Positions 26,148 to 34,427 of a stretch of 64,000 bases of DNA are shown piece after piece (the stretch's first letter is position 1; each line of letters begins with the position of its first letter). The DNA comes from Paludibacter sp. Lineage in GTDB: Bacteria; Bacteroidota; Bacteroidia; Bacteroidales; Paludibacteraceae. The notes below the pieces were generated by a model. The model was given only the letters and a program-made list of their open reading frames with translations, made no database searches and had not been told where the DNA came from. Made by a program: the position numbers and the translations under genes. The DNA lies in contig JAQTUE010000002.1 in the NCBI GenBank assembly GCA_028710415.1, positions 279,409 through 343,408 on the forward strand. Reading direction: 5' to 3'.

Positions 26148-26218
26148 AAATTATAGAACGAAGGAATTCTCTATGATTTGTAATACATAAATGAAAACTA
26201 AATTAAAAATTAAAGATT

Positions 26219-26905
26219 ATGAAAATGACATCAATTAAATCAACGGCGTTAATTTGTTTTATACTCCTGTCAGTAGGCAGTTTCACTCTTCAGGCTCAGG
26301 GGTTGAAAGATAAGAACGGGAATTTATACCGCACCATTAAATATGGTTTGCAGGAATGGACGGCAAGTAATATCAGTACAACTATTTTTAATAATGGCGA
26401 TGTTATTCCTGAAGCCAAAACGAAAGAAGAATGGATCAAGGCAGGAACTTCAGGGAAACCAGCCTGGTGTTATTACAAAAACGATCCTGAGAATGGAAAG
26501 AAATACGGAAAATTATACAACTGGTACGCAATCAATGACCCCAGGGGATTAGCTCCTGCAGGATGGAAGATTTCTACCAACAACGAATGGATGACGTTGA
26601 TTCAAAACATGCAGGGAGTAGATTATGCAGGTCCAAAACTAAAGAATACGAAAGGTTGGAAATCAAGAAATGGAGTCAATAAGATCGGTTTCTCTGCACT
26701 TCCGGCAGGTATTCGTGATGAAAATGGTGACTTTAGTTTTCTTGGTACGGTTGGCCAATGGTGGTCGAATACCGAACCTGTGGAAGTGAAGAAAAGCAAT
26801 ATGATATTTTCAGTAAAACTCAATGATAATACTGTTGAAATAAGCTATGTAAAAGTAAAGAAGGATACCGGGTTATCGGTAAGATTGGTAAGAGCGATTA
26901 AATAA
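26219..26905 (+). CDS. Secreted FISUMP-domain protein
   Basis: A 228-residue protein with a signal peptide (cleavage near residue 27, after TLQAQ) and a domain of the Fibrobacter succinogenes major paralogous type: KDKNGNLYRTIKYGLQEW, ASNISTTIFNNGDVIP, AWCYYKND, KLYNWYAIND and APAGWKISTNNEWMTL. These proteins are secreted or surface-exposed in Bacteroidota and related groups; the exact function is unknown. It is the last gene before a GTAG-repeat tract. A link with metal handling is only by position. Confidence 0.85.
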   Translation: MKMTSIKSTALICFILLSVGSFTLQAQGLKDKNGNLYRTIKYGLQEWTASNISTTIFNNGDVIPEAKTKEEWIKAGTSGKPAWCYYKNDPENGKKYGKLYNWYAINDPRGLAPAGWKISTNNEWMTLIQNMQGVDYAGPKLKNTKGWKSRNGVNKIGFSALPAGIRDENGDFSFLGTVGQWWSNTEPVEVKKSNMIFSVKLNDNTVEISYVKVKKDTGLSVRLVRAIK

Positions 26906-26908
26906 TTT

Positions 26909-26969
26909 AGTAGGTAGAAAGTAGAAAGTAGTAGGTAGAAAGTAGTAGGTAGTTTTTAGTAAGTAGTCA
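26909..26969. repeat. GTAGGTAGAAA repeat tract
   Basis: Imperfect tandem copies of GTAGGTAGAAAGTAG after the FISUMP gene, the same family as the tracts at 14007-14060 and 15029-15052. It ends with TTAGTAAGTAGTCAG, close to TTAGTAAGCAGTCAA at about 14050. Confidence 0.85.
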
Positions 26970-27015
26970 GATTTTAAGGATTTGATTACATTGTAACATA
27001 AATACAAGAAGTAAA

Positions 27016-27432
27016 ATGTCAGTGCAGTTCAAAATCAGGCAACCAATATCCACTATACGTTCTAAAACGTATAGTGTGATATGTTTGTCCATCCTGATGT
27101 TTTATGTTATACGCCCGGTACTGCCATTTGTAGAATATGCCATTAATAAAGATTATATTGCAAAGAATTTATGTATTAATAAAGATAAACCTTTAAATTG
27201 TTGCCAGGGGAAATGCTACCTGAATGAAGAGCTAAAAAAATCTGCACAAACACAGGAATCCAATAGTGACAATACTAAAAAAACAGTTCCTGATCTAAGA
27301 ATGGAAGATCATCTGAAAGCTGAACTGATTCTTGTTTTGCCTGTTGAAAAAGCAATAAAACTGAACTGCTATTTTCCTGTACGGATTATAGTTCCCTGCC
27401 TTTCCGCGTTTTTTGTCCCTCCAAAGAACTAG
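27016..27432 (+). CDS. Small Cys-motif membrane-associated protein
   Basis: A 138-residue protein with a hydrophobic segment at about 20-38 and then a Cys motif: Cys53, Cys62-Cys63 and Cys67 in NLCINKDKPLNCCQGKCYL. A second, short hydrophobic stretch lies near the C-terminus. I recall similar proteins with a C..GKCYL motif beside TonB receptors in Bacteroidota metal loci, but cannot name a family. The position between efflux genes and a copper-type receptor suggests metal binding at the membrane; this is inference. Confidence 0.75.
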   Translation: MSVQFKIRQPISTIRSKTYSVICLSILMFYVIRPVLPFVEYAINKDYIAKNLCINKDKPLNCCQGKCYLNEELKKSAQTQESNSDNTKKTVPDLRMEDHLKAELILVLPVEKAIKLNCYFPVRIIVPCLSAFFVPPKN

Positions 27433-27586
27433 TTTGTTTTTCATTTTTCTAATTCATCCAACCTCCTTATATGTCAATTCTTTAAACAGGAATTGATTAT
27501 AACTGACTGTACCTGTGTAATTATGCAAGTAAGTGTTGGAAATATAGCTATTGGTTTAATATACACTATTTTAAAACAAAAAGAAT

Positions 27587-28414
27587 ATGAACTCAACTAT
27601 AAAAATTATCACATCCATACTTGTGATTTCTTCCTTGTTTGTTTCATGTAATAATGATGAGCCTATCATAAAAAATCAGGTAAACTACATTAAAGTTGCT
27701 GAGGCTGTTTCCGCCAGTTCTTCATTCAATGTCGTGTTTTATGCCACTGACTCACTTTTTGTGGGATATAACAACGTTTACTTTAAGATCACTGATAAAA
27801 ACACCGGAGCAGCAATTACTCATGCCACTCTTGTTATGCATCCACTCATGAATATGGGTACCTCGTCACATGCCTGTCCGTTTGAAAACCCTGCTGATAG
27901 CCTGACTGCTGAAGGGTATTTCAAAGGTGCCGTTCTTTTTTCCATGATGGGTACAAACTCCTGGTCACTGGCTGTTGATGTTACTGCGAATGGAAAGACT
28001 GAAACAGTCACATTCCCAATTGATAAAGTAAAGTCAACAAACCCGGTTAAGAAAATAGTCGTCATGGATAGCTTAAGTACCGGTGCCGGTACCTGGACAG
28101 TTACAAAATACCCGGTATCACTGGTTGAACCCACTGCCTGGAAAACCGGCATTAATACCTTTGAGATTACTGTTCATACGATGGCTTCGATGATGAGTTT
28201 CCCGTGTTGTTCGGGAATGACGGTAGAGATTACACCCGAAATGCCTTCCATGGGGCATGGTTCCCCGAATAATGTAAACCCGGTATTTATTGGAAACGGA
28301 CATTACCGGGGGGCTGTGAATTTTACCATGACCGGTTCCTGGAGAATAAATATGGTTTTTAAAATGGGAGGTAGAACGCTTGGTACTAATAATTACTTCG
28401 ATATAGTTTTTTGA
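27587..28414 (+). CDS. Met/His-rich lipoprotein with two YtkA-like domains
   Basis: A 275-residue lipoprotein: signal ending LFVSC with Cys21. Two related beta domains of about 110 residues (about 40-140 and 160-270) fit the YtkA-like family. Each has a metal-ligand-rich loop: HPLMNMGTSSHACPF in the first, MASMMSFPCCSGM and MPSMGHGSP in the second. YtkA-like proteins are often linked to copper handling. It is followed 100 bp later by the TonB receptor, with which it may cooperate in copper binding outside the cytoplasm. Confidence 0.8.
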   Translation: MNSTIKIITSILVISSLFVSCNNDEPIIKNQVNYIKVAEAVSASSSFNVVFYATDSLFVGYNNVYFKITDKNTGAAITHATLVMHPLMNMGTSSHACPFENPADSLTAEGYFKGAVLFSMMGTNSWSLAVDVTANGKTETVTFPIDKVKSTNPVKKIVVMDSLSTGAGTWTVTKYPVSLVEPTAWKTGINTFEITVHTMASMMSFPCCSGMTVEITPEMPSMGHGSPNNVNPVFIGNGHYRGAVNFTMTGSWRINMVFKMGGRTLGTNNYFDIVF

Positions 28415-28514
28415 TCCATCGGCAATAAGTCAGGTTGCAGGTTTTGCAGCCTGACTTATTACTATTTTGGCTATACTATGATGGCTTCAACTGAAAGTAA
28501 ATTTATCAGGGAAA

Positions 28515-30584
28515 ATGAAACTACCACTTCTTTTGATCGTACTTTTTAATCTTTGTTCGACTTTGGCTGCCCAGCAGAATTCAAAGAAGAATGAGGCCTT
28601 GAAAGATACTGTCAAATTAAGTGAAGTTACCGTATCTTGTGTCATTCCTCTTAATAACAAGCAAGTTGAAAATTTCTACAAGACAAACTATTTTTCGACT
28701 ATTGATAACCTGACCTCGCATTTGGAAGGGATTTCAATGATTAAGCGCGGATCGTATGCCATGGAACCTCAGTTGAACGGATTCTCAGGTGGCCAACTGA
28801 ATGTAACCATTGGAGGTATGAAGATGTTTGGTGCCTGTACCGATAAAATGGATCCGGTTACGTCGTATATTGAACCCTCGAACCTGAAAAGTATTACCCT
28901 GGAGCATGGTACCAACGGAGGGCTATTTGGCAATAATATCGGTGGTTCCATTGACATGGCGTTGCAGGAGCCTGATCCTAAAAGTGCCCATCCCTTTTAT
29001 TCTGCATTATCCTATGGATATGAAAGTGTGTCGAACAGCCGGAATGTGCTGTTGTCCACCGGTTATACCAGGAACAGGTGGGAGTGGGGTTTGAATGGTG
29101 TTTACCGAAAAAATGACTCTTACAAAGATGGCCTTGGGAATGTAGTCCGTTTTTCCCAGTTCGAAAAATACAATGTCCATTCGGTGTTAAAGTATTTGCC
29201 CGATAGTATAAATACCCTGAAGGCTGATGTTTTATACGATATAGCCACCAATGTCGGGTATCCCGCCCTACCAATGGACGTAAGCAAGGCGCGTGCCGTC
29301 CTGTTCTCGCTGGAGTACCTTCGGGTTAAACCAACTTACAACCTGAGGGTTAAACTGTATTATAACTCAGTGTTTCATGTCATGGACGATTCCCATAGGG
29401 ATAGCCTGTTCTACTTTCATAATAAAACAACGGGCAAACCTGACTCTGTGTTTATGCGGATGGATATGCCCGGACGAAGCAATACTTTTGGATCATTTGT
29501 CCTGGCTTCATTCCGTTTAAATGATAAAAACAAGTTCACTGTCAAGGCCGATAATTATATAAACAACTCCCTGGCCGAAATGACCATGCACATGCATTTT
29601 GTAGGACTACCGGCAGAATCACCGATGTATCTTCAGACATGGCCTGATATTGTGCGAAATGTTACCGGTTTGTATATTCAAAACACCACTTTCTTCACTG
29701 ACAGGTTATTCCTGACTGTGAACGGGCGGGTGGATTATACCCTCGACATGTTGCAATCAGATGTTGCAAACCAACAATTTTCAATCTTTAATTACAACCT
29801 CCCAAGGAATTTCAATAAACTGACTAAAAGTGTCAATCTGTCGGTGCAGTATCAGATAGTACAACCCCTGCAAGTTACTTTTCAGACAGGAATTTCGGAA
29901 CGAACACCTACCATTACCGAGCAATTCGGGTATTACCTGTTTAATGCCTACGATGGTTACGATTACATTGGCAATCCATACCTTAAAACTGAGAAATCCC
30001 TTTCCGGAAGAATTACACTGGCTTATACCAACAGTATGTTGAAAGTTAATCTCAGCCAGTCCTGCAACCTGATGACCGATTATATACTGGGAATTACCAA
30101 TACCGTGATACCGCCCCTGAACTTTTATACCAACGGGTTGCGGGTGTATAATAATGTTCCGGGAGCTACCCTGCTCAGTACCGATATCCAGGCAATTTAC
30201 AATCCAGTGGAGGGGCTGTATCTATTCAATTCTTCCAAATTTACCTGGGGTAAGTTGAATTCAGGTGATCCGATTCCTTTAATTCCTCCTTTTAAAAATA
30301 TGCTCTCGGTCAGCTATGAAAAGAATAACTGGACCTTGCAGGTTGAGAATGAATCGGCACTCAGGCAAAAACGGATTAACCTTCAGTATGGCGAAACGAC
30401 TTCACCCTCCTATGCAGTTTTCAATCTGAAAGGCAGTTATCATATGATGTTTTCTGATTTTATGTTTGATGGCAGCATTGGCATTACAAACCTGTTGAAT
30501 GCTGCCTATTACGAACACCTCGACTGGGGGCATATTCTCCGGCCGGGAAGAAGCATCAATTTTTTTATCAAGTGTTCGTATTAA
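28515..30584 (+). CDS. TonB-dependent outer-membrane receptor, copper type
   Basis: A 689-residue receptor with signal peptide, plug (about 38-150) and a beta-barrel ending in an aromatic residue (INFFIKCSY). The plug carries GACTDKMDPVTSYIEP (Cys108, Asp110, Met112, Asp113), matching the motif of OprC/NosA-type copper receptors. The barrel has Met-rich stretches, FMRMDMPGRS and EMTMHMHFVG (about residue 355), suited to Cu binding. Short N-terminus without the carboxypeptidase-like domain of SusC proteins, and no SusD partner, so not a glycan receptor. Together with 27016 and 27587 it forms the uptake or sensing side of the metal island. Confidence 0.88.
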   Translation: MKLPLLLIVLFNLCSTLAAQQNSKKNEALKDTVKLSEVTVSCVIPLNNKQVENFYKTNYFSTIDNLTSHLEGISMIKRGSYAMEPQLNGFSGGQLNVTIGGMKMFGACTDKMDPVTSYIEPSNLKSITLEHGTNGGLFGNNIGGSIDMALQEPDPKSAHPFYSALSYGYESVSNSRNVLLSTGYTRNRWEWGLNGVYRKNDSYKDGLGNVVRFSQFEKYNVHSVLKYLPDSINTLKADVLYDIATNVGYPALPMDVSKARAVLFSLEYLRVKPTYNLRVKLYYNSVFHVMDDSHRDSLFYFHNKTTGKPDSVFMRMDMPGRSNTFGSFVLASFRLNDKNKFTVKADNYINNSLAEMTMHMHFVGLPAESPMYLQTWPDIVRNVTGLYIQNTTFFTDRLFLTVNGRVDYTLDMLQSDVANQQFSIFNYNLPRNFNKLTKSVNLSVQYQIVQPLQVTFQTGISERTPTITEQFGYYLFNAYDGYDYIGNPYLKTEKSLSGRITLAYTNSMLKVNLSQSCNLMTDYILGITNTVIPPLNFYTNGLRVYNNVPGATLLSTDIQAIYNPVEGLYLFNSSKFTWGKLNSGDPIPLIPPFKNMLSVSYEKNNWTLQVENESALRQKRINLQYGETTSPSYAVFNLKGSYHMMFSDFMFDGSIGITNLLNAAYYEHLDWGHILRPGRSINFFIKCSY

Positions 30585-31198
30585 TTGCTATCACACCTCG
30601 TTTTTATTCTTCTCCACTATTCTTTCCCCTGTTGTTTTCAGTTTTTTATTCCGGACAAAATAATGCTTAAGATATGAATTCGCACTCCTTTTGAATTTCA
30701 TTCAGATAGCATTCGTTTTAGGTTTGTCCATGCTTTGTTTATCGTTCGTCCATCGTTTAATTATGTATTCGAAGGATAATCATTGCAGTTACAACATATC
30801 TACATAGATATGTTGTATATGCAACGCATATATATCCGAATCGTGGACGAACCATGGACGGACGTAGGGCAAATACCCTTTTAGTGGAATACATTTATTC
30901 AATTAATCCAGAAAATGAGATAACTAAGTTGAGTGAGTTAACTAAGTTGTTTAATAGACTCGAATGATTGAAAACAGGTGTCAAAGAATTGACTTTAATG
31001 CCAAGATTAATTCCGGTTATTCACAGCGTGTCAATTGAATTATGCATTGATAGTATCTGTCCGGTATCTGGCTCATGTTATATTTAACATGCAATCGATC
31101 ATTTATATTGTAAAGATTCAATATAAATATATAAAAAAAGATAAGTGATGCTTTTGGATAATATAAGTGCCACTTATATAGAACTATATGATGAAAAT
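30585..31198. other. Intergenic region with large palindrome
   Basis: About 600 bp without a recognisable gene. It holds the imperfect palindrome at 30723-30864; array F follows. A/T-rich elsewhere. Confidence 0.6.
30723..30864. repeat. Palindromic element of about 140 bp
   Basis: Centre: ACAACATATCT (30791-30801), ACAT, AGATATGTTGT (30806-30816), perfect 11-bp arms. The symmetry continues imperfectly outward: ATTGCAGT against ATGCAAC, TTCGAAGGAT against ATCCGAA, and GTTCGTCCATCG against CGTGGACGAAC, with GTCCAT also repeated directly on both sides. It resembles a small non-autonomous palindromic element (MITE- or REP-like). No transposase is nearby. Confidence 0.7.
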
Positions 31199-31312
31199 AC
31201 TACTTTTGGCTGATGTTTTCTACTCCTTTATGCTTACCTGAAATTACGACCTTAATCCAAGAAATTCAGACTTTTACGTGATAATATAATTGTATAGGGT
31301 TTGTAATTTTAC
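31199..31312 (+). promoter_or_regulatory. Four-box operator array F with -7 element
   Basis: Boxes ACTACTTTTGG (31199), ACTCCTTTATG (31222), ACGACCTTAA (31246) and AGACTTTTACG (31267), then TAATTTTAC at 31304. It precedes the secreted protein at 31513 with a leader of about 200 bases, which contains a short hairpin (GCCATC with GATGGC, near 31339). Confidence 0.65.
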
Positions 31313-31512
31313 CCAAAATAAAATAAGTTGGATAACGCCATCCCGATGGCAGTTTAAGTGGTATTTTAATTTCTTTGAATGATATTATACAATTAAAAAG
31401 GGTATCATTTTATTTAACGAGTGAAAATTTTTGAAATACAGGTTGAAGCTTATTCTCAAGATTTTATTTTACAAACTAATTATCAACTATCAACAATCAA
31501 CAATTATCCATT

Positions 31513-33708
31513 ATGAAACAACTATTCATTTCCCTAATTGTTAGTTTGCTTTTTATCACAGGTATTGCAGCTCAAAGCATAGCAAATTATGGTTTTAGCA
31601 CCTCAACAGCAGCAGTGCTTGAAAATATGAGCACCGGAACCACTTCATTGATTGGTCCCTCAACACCTGATGTAGCTTCAGCACTGACGACTATTGGATT
31701 TTCATTTGAATTTACGGGGAATACTTTTACCGAATTCTCCGTCAATTCAAATGGTCAGATGAGGCTGGGTGCTACCGTAATCTCCGGGTCCGGCATCACG
31801 AACGCAGCCCCGAATACCCCGTTGCTTGTACCTATTTCCGGTGGGAATGCTATTTTAAGCACCGGTAAAGTGCATTACAAGGTAAAGGGTACAGCCCCGA
31901 ACAGGATATTAATTGTAGAATGGAAAGATTTAAATGTCCCTGATCCCATATTGGATAATAATCCTCCGATAGCAGAATATAATCCGACCCAGGTGCAGGT
32001 TTATTTGCACGAAACAACCGGAACCATTGAATTCAGGTATGGGATGGTTAGCAATAATTCTGTTCCCTCCGTTACCAGGGCAACCTTTATTTCGTCGAGC
32101 AATACGGCAAATACTGTAAAATACATAGCGCCGGATCTGATTTCGGCAGTGAATGGTTCTTCGGCAGGAACATATCCCCTGACGCTTAGCAATACGGATT
32201 TGTTGACTTCACGACAATATGTGTTTATTCCTTCAATACCCGATGCTCCAACAGTAGATGTAGTGAATAATTGTGATGGAACTTCGACCCTCACCGCTTC
32301 AAATTACACCGGTACCCTGCTGTGGAGTACGATGGAAACGACTCCAACAATTACTGTTACAGTGGCCGGAGTTTATACAGTTACCCAAACCGTGGGTGGA
32401 TTTACCAGTGAACCTGGATCAGGAACAGCAGCTCCAAAGACAACCCCACCTGCTCCTACAGTTACTGTGATCAATAATTGTGATGGCACCTCCACCCTTA
32501 CCGCTTCTGGATTTACCGGAAGCTTGATGTGGAGCACCCAGCAAACCTCAGCTTCGATTGTAGTGACAACATCCGGCACTTACACGGTAACACAAACTGT
32601 AAACGGATGTACCAGTCAACCCGGATCTGGCATTGCCGATCCAAAAACTCCAATTCAGGCCAGTGTGACCATTGCCGTGGATAATAATCCGGTTTGCAGC
32701 GGAACTTCGGTCACCTTTACAGCAACACCGGTGAATGGAGGAGCATCCCCCGCTTACCAATGGTATAAAGGTTCCACCCCGGTTGGGACAAATTCAGCCA
32801 CTTATTCGTACACTCCGGCAAACGGGGATATGATCAAAGTGGTGATGACTTCGAATGCCGGTTCTTGCGTAACAGATTCTCCGGCCACCTCGAATATAGT
32901 TACTATGGTGGTCAATCAAACGTTGACTGCCAGTGTGACCATTGCTGTCGATAATAATACCGTTTGCAGCGGAACTTCGGTCACCTTTACAGCAACACCG
33001 GTGAATGGAGGAGCAGCCCCCACTTACCAATGGTATAAAGGTTCCACCCCGGTTGGGACAAATTCAGCCACTTATTCGTACACTCCGGCAAACGGGGATA
33101 TGATCAAAGTGGTGATGACTTCGAATGCCGGATCATGTGTGACCGGTTCACTGGCAACTTCGAATACAGTCACCATGGTGGTTAACCCAATTATTGTTGC
33201 CAGTGTCACACTGGATGTAAACTATAATCCGGTTACCCTGGGAAGAACTGTAACCTTTGAAGCAACTCCACATGGTGGAGGAACCTCTCCGGTTTTCAGG
33301 TGGTTCAGGAATAACCTGCTTATTCCAAATACCGGGCTTGAATACACCTATACCCCATTGGATAAAGACGAAGTGTATGTGGAAATGACTTCCAATGCTT
33401 CTCCTTGCCTGACCGGCAGCCCGGTGAAATCGAATACCATCAAAATGTCAGTTAGCTTTGGTACCTCCCTGGATCAAAACAGCACAGATAAGATCAACAT
33501 TTACTCATTCAATAAGACCATTTTCGTGAGCTGCCAGGAAGAAGCAAGACAAATCTTCTTGTACAATTCGTTGGGAACCTTGATTGCCTCCGATCAACAT
33601 GTAAACGGTCCGAAGAAATTTGATATGAGCAATGGGGCCTGCCAGTATTATTTTGTGAAGATCATCACACAAAGTACAGTCTATACCCAACGAGTGTTAC
33701 TTAAATAA
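31513..33708 (+). CDS. Secreted T9SS protein with Ig-like repeats, 731 aa
   Basis: Signal peptide (MKQLFISLIVSLLFITGIAA), an N-terminal beta domain of about 220 residues, two short repeats with NNCDGTSTLTASN-FTG and LWST, three Ig-like repeats of exactly 90 codons, and a T9SS type A sorting domain in the last 75 residues (IYSFNKTIFV to QRVLLK). The first two Ig repeats (starting at 32659 and 32929) are nearly identical at DNA level; the third (33199) has diverged. The N-terminal domain is shared with the multicopper oxidase at 34428. The protein should be exported by Sec, then across the outer membrane by T9SS and held on the surface. Its role may be adhesion or scaffolding. Array F lies upstream. 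Confidence 0.88.
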   Translation: MKQLFISLIVSLLFITGIAAQSIANYGFSTSTAAVLENMSTGTTSLIGPSTPDVASALTTIGFSFEFTGNTFTEFSVNSNGQMRLGATVISGSGITNAAPNTPLLVPISGGNAILSTGKVHYKVKGTAPNRILIVEWKDLNVPDPILDNNPPIAEYNPTQVQVYLHETTGTIEFRYGMVSNNSVPSVTRATFISSSNTANTVKYIAPDLISAVNGSSAGTYPLTLSNTDLLTSRQYVFIPSIPDAPTVDVVNNCDGTSTLTASNYTGTLLWSTMETTPTITVTVAGVYTVTQTVGGFTSEPGSGTAAPKTTPPAPTVTVINNCDGTSTLTASGFTGSLMWSTQQTSASIVVTTSGTYTVTQTVNGCTSQPGSGIADPKTPIQASVTIAVDNNPVCSGTSVTFTATPVNGGASPAYQWYKGSTPVGTNSATYSYTPANGDMIKVVMTSNAGSCVTDSPATSNIVTMVVNQTLTASVTIAVDNNTVCSGTSVTFTATPVNGGAAPTYQWYKGSTPVGTNSATYSYTPANGDMIKVVMTSNAGSCVTGSLATSNTVTMVVNPIIVASVTLDVNYNPVTLGRTVTFEATPHGGGTSPVFRWFRNNLLIPNTGLEYTYTPLDKDEVYVEMTSNASPCLTGSPVKSNTIKMSVSFGTSLDQNSTDKINIYSFNKTIFVSCQEEARQIFLYNSLGTLIASDQHVNGPKKFDMSNGACQYYFVKIITQSTVYTQRVLLK

Positions 33709-34138
33709 GCCGGATTTCCCTTCCCCTCCAGCACCCGGAGTGGGAAGGAAAACCCTTTTACCATTCAGAAATCAATGTCGTAGAATTTAGAGAACCAGAA
33801 ATAGTCCGTGGATAATGTACTCCAGGACCGCTGATTAAAAAGGTTATGAAAACATAGAATTATTTTACCTGCGTTCAAATTTTTTCTTAAAAGACATGAA
33901 ATTCAACATCACAAATTGGTATGGGTCTTTAGTTTGCCTTCCCGGATCAATAAGCTAATTGGCCTGGAATATCGACTCTTTATCAGGATGAATACCGTCC
34001 AGAAAAGCACATACAGTTCCTAAATAGAGTAAAAAAACACTAAATGGCATCCCGAAATTTCCATGTTCAGTAAATAAGTAGCGTTTAGACGGTCTGTTGC
34101 TATTAAATGTATAGATATCAATATGTTACTATTAAAAT
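33709..34138. other. Intergenic region with terminator
   Basis: A hairpin at 33719-33748 follows the gene; the rest is A/T-rich DNA without a recognised feature up to array G. Confidence 0.55.
33719..33760 (+). terminator. Terminator-like hairpin
   Basis: CCTTCCC-CTCC (33719-33729) pairs with GGAG-T-GGGAAGG (33737-33748) around AGCACCC, followed by AAAACCCTTTTA. Located 10 bp after the stop codon; T tail modest. Confidence 0.65.
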
Positions 34139-34252
34139 GATACTTTTGACGTATAAATAACTACAACTTTATAACTATAAAAATCAAGACCTTAGTCAAC
34201 TAAATTTAGTCTTTTATGCTAATTTTATTCAGGTCCGGTTTGGTACTTTTAC
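34139..34252 (+). promoter_or_regulatory. Four-box operator array G with -7 element
   Basis: Boxes GATACTTTTG (34139), ACAACTTTAT (34163), AGACCTTAGT (34187) and AGTCTTTTAT (34208), then TACTTTTAC at 34244. Upstream of the multicopper oxidase gene, leader about 170 bases. Confidence 0.65.
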
Positions 34253-34427
34253 TTCGTTAAATTCTAATAAAAGAATATTTAAATTTAAAAATCTAAATCA
34301 ATTATGTTCAACAATTATCCACATTTATTTGAGATAGACATAGGTCTTTGATCTCAATGTATTTTACTGATATTAGTACAGTACCCCTATTAATTTATTT
34401 TAAAAACGAACAAACAATTATTCATTT

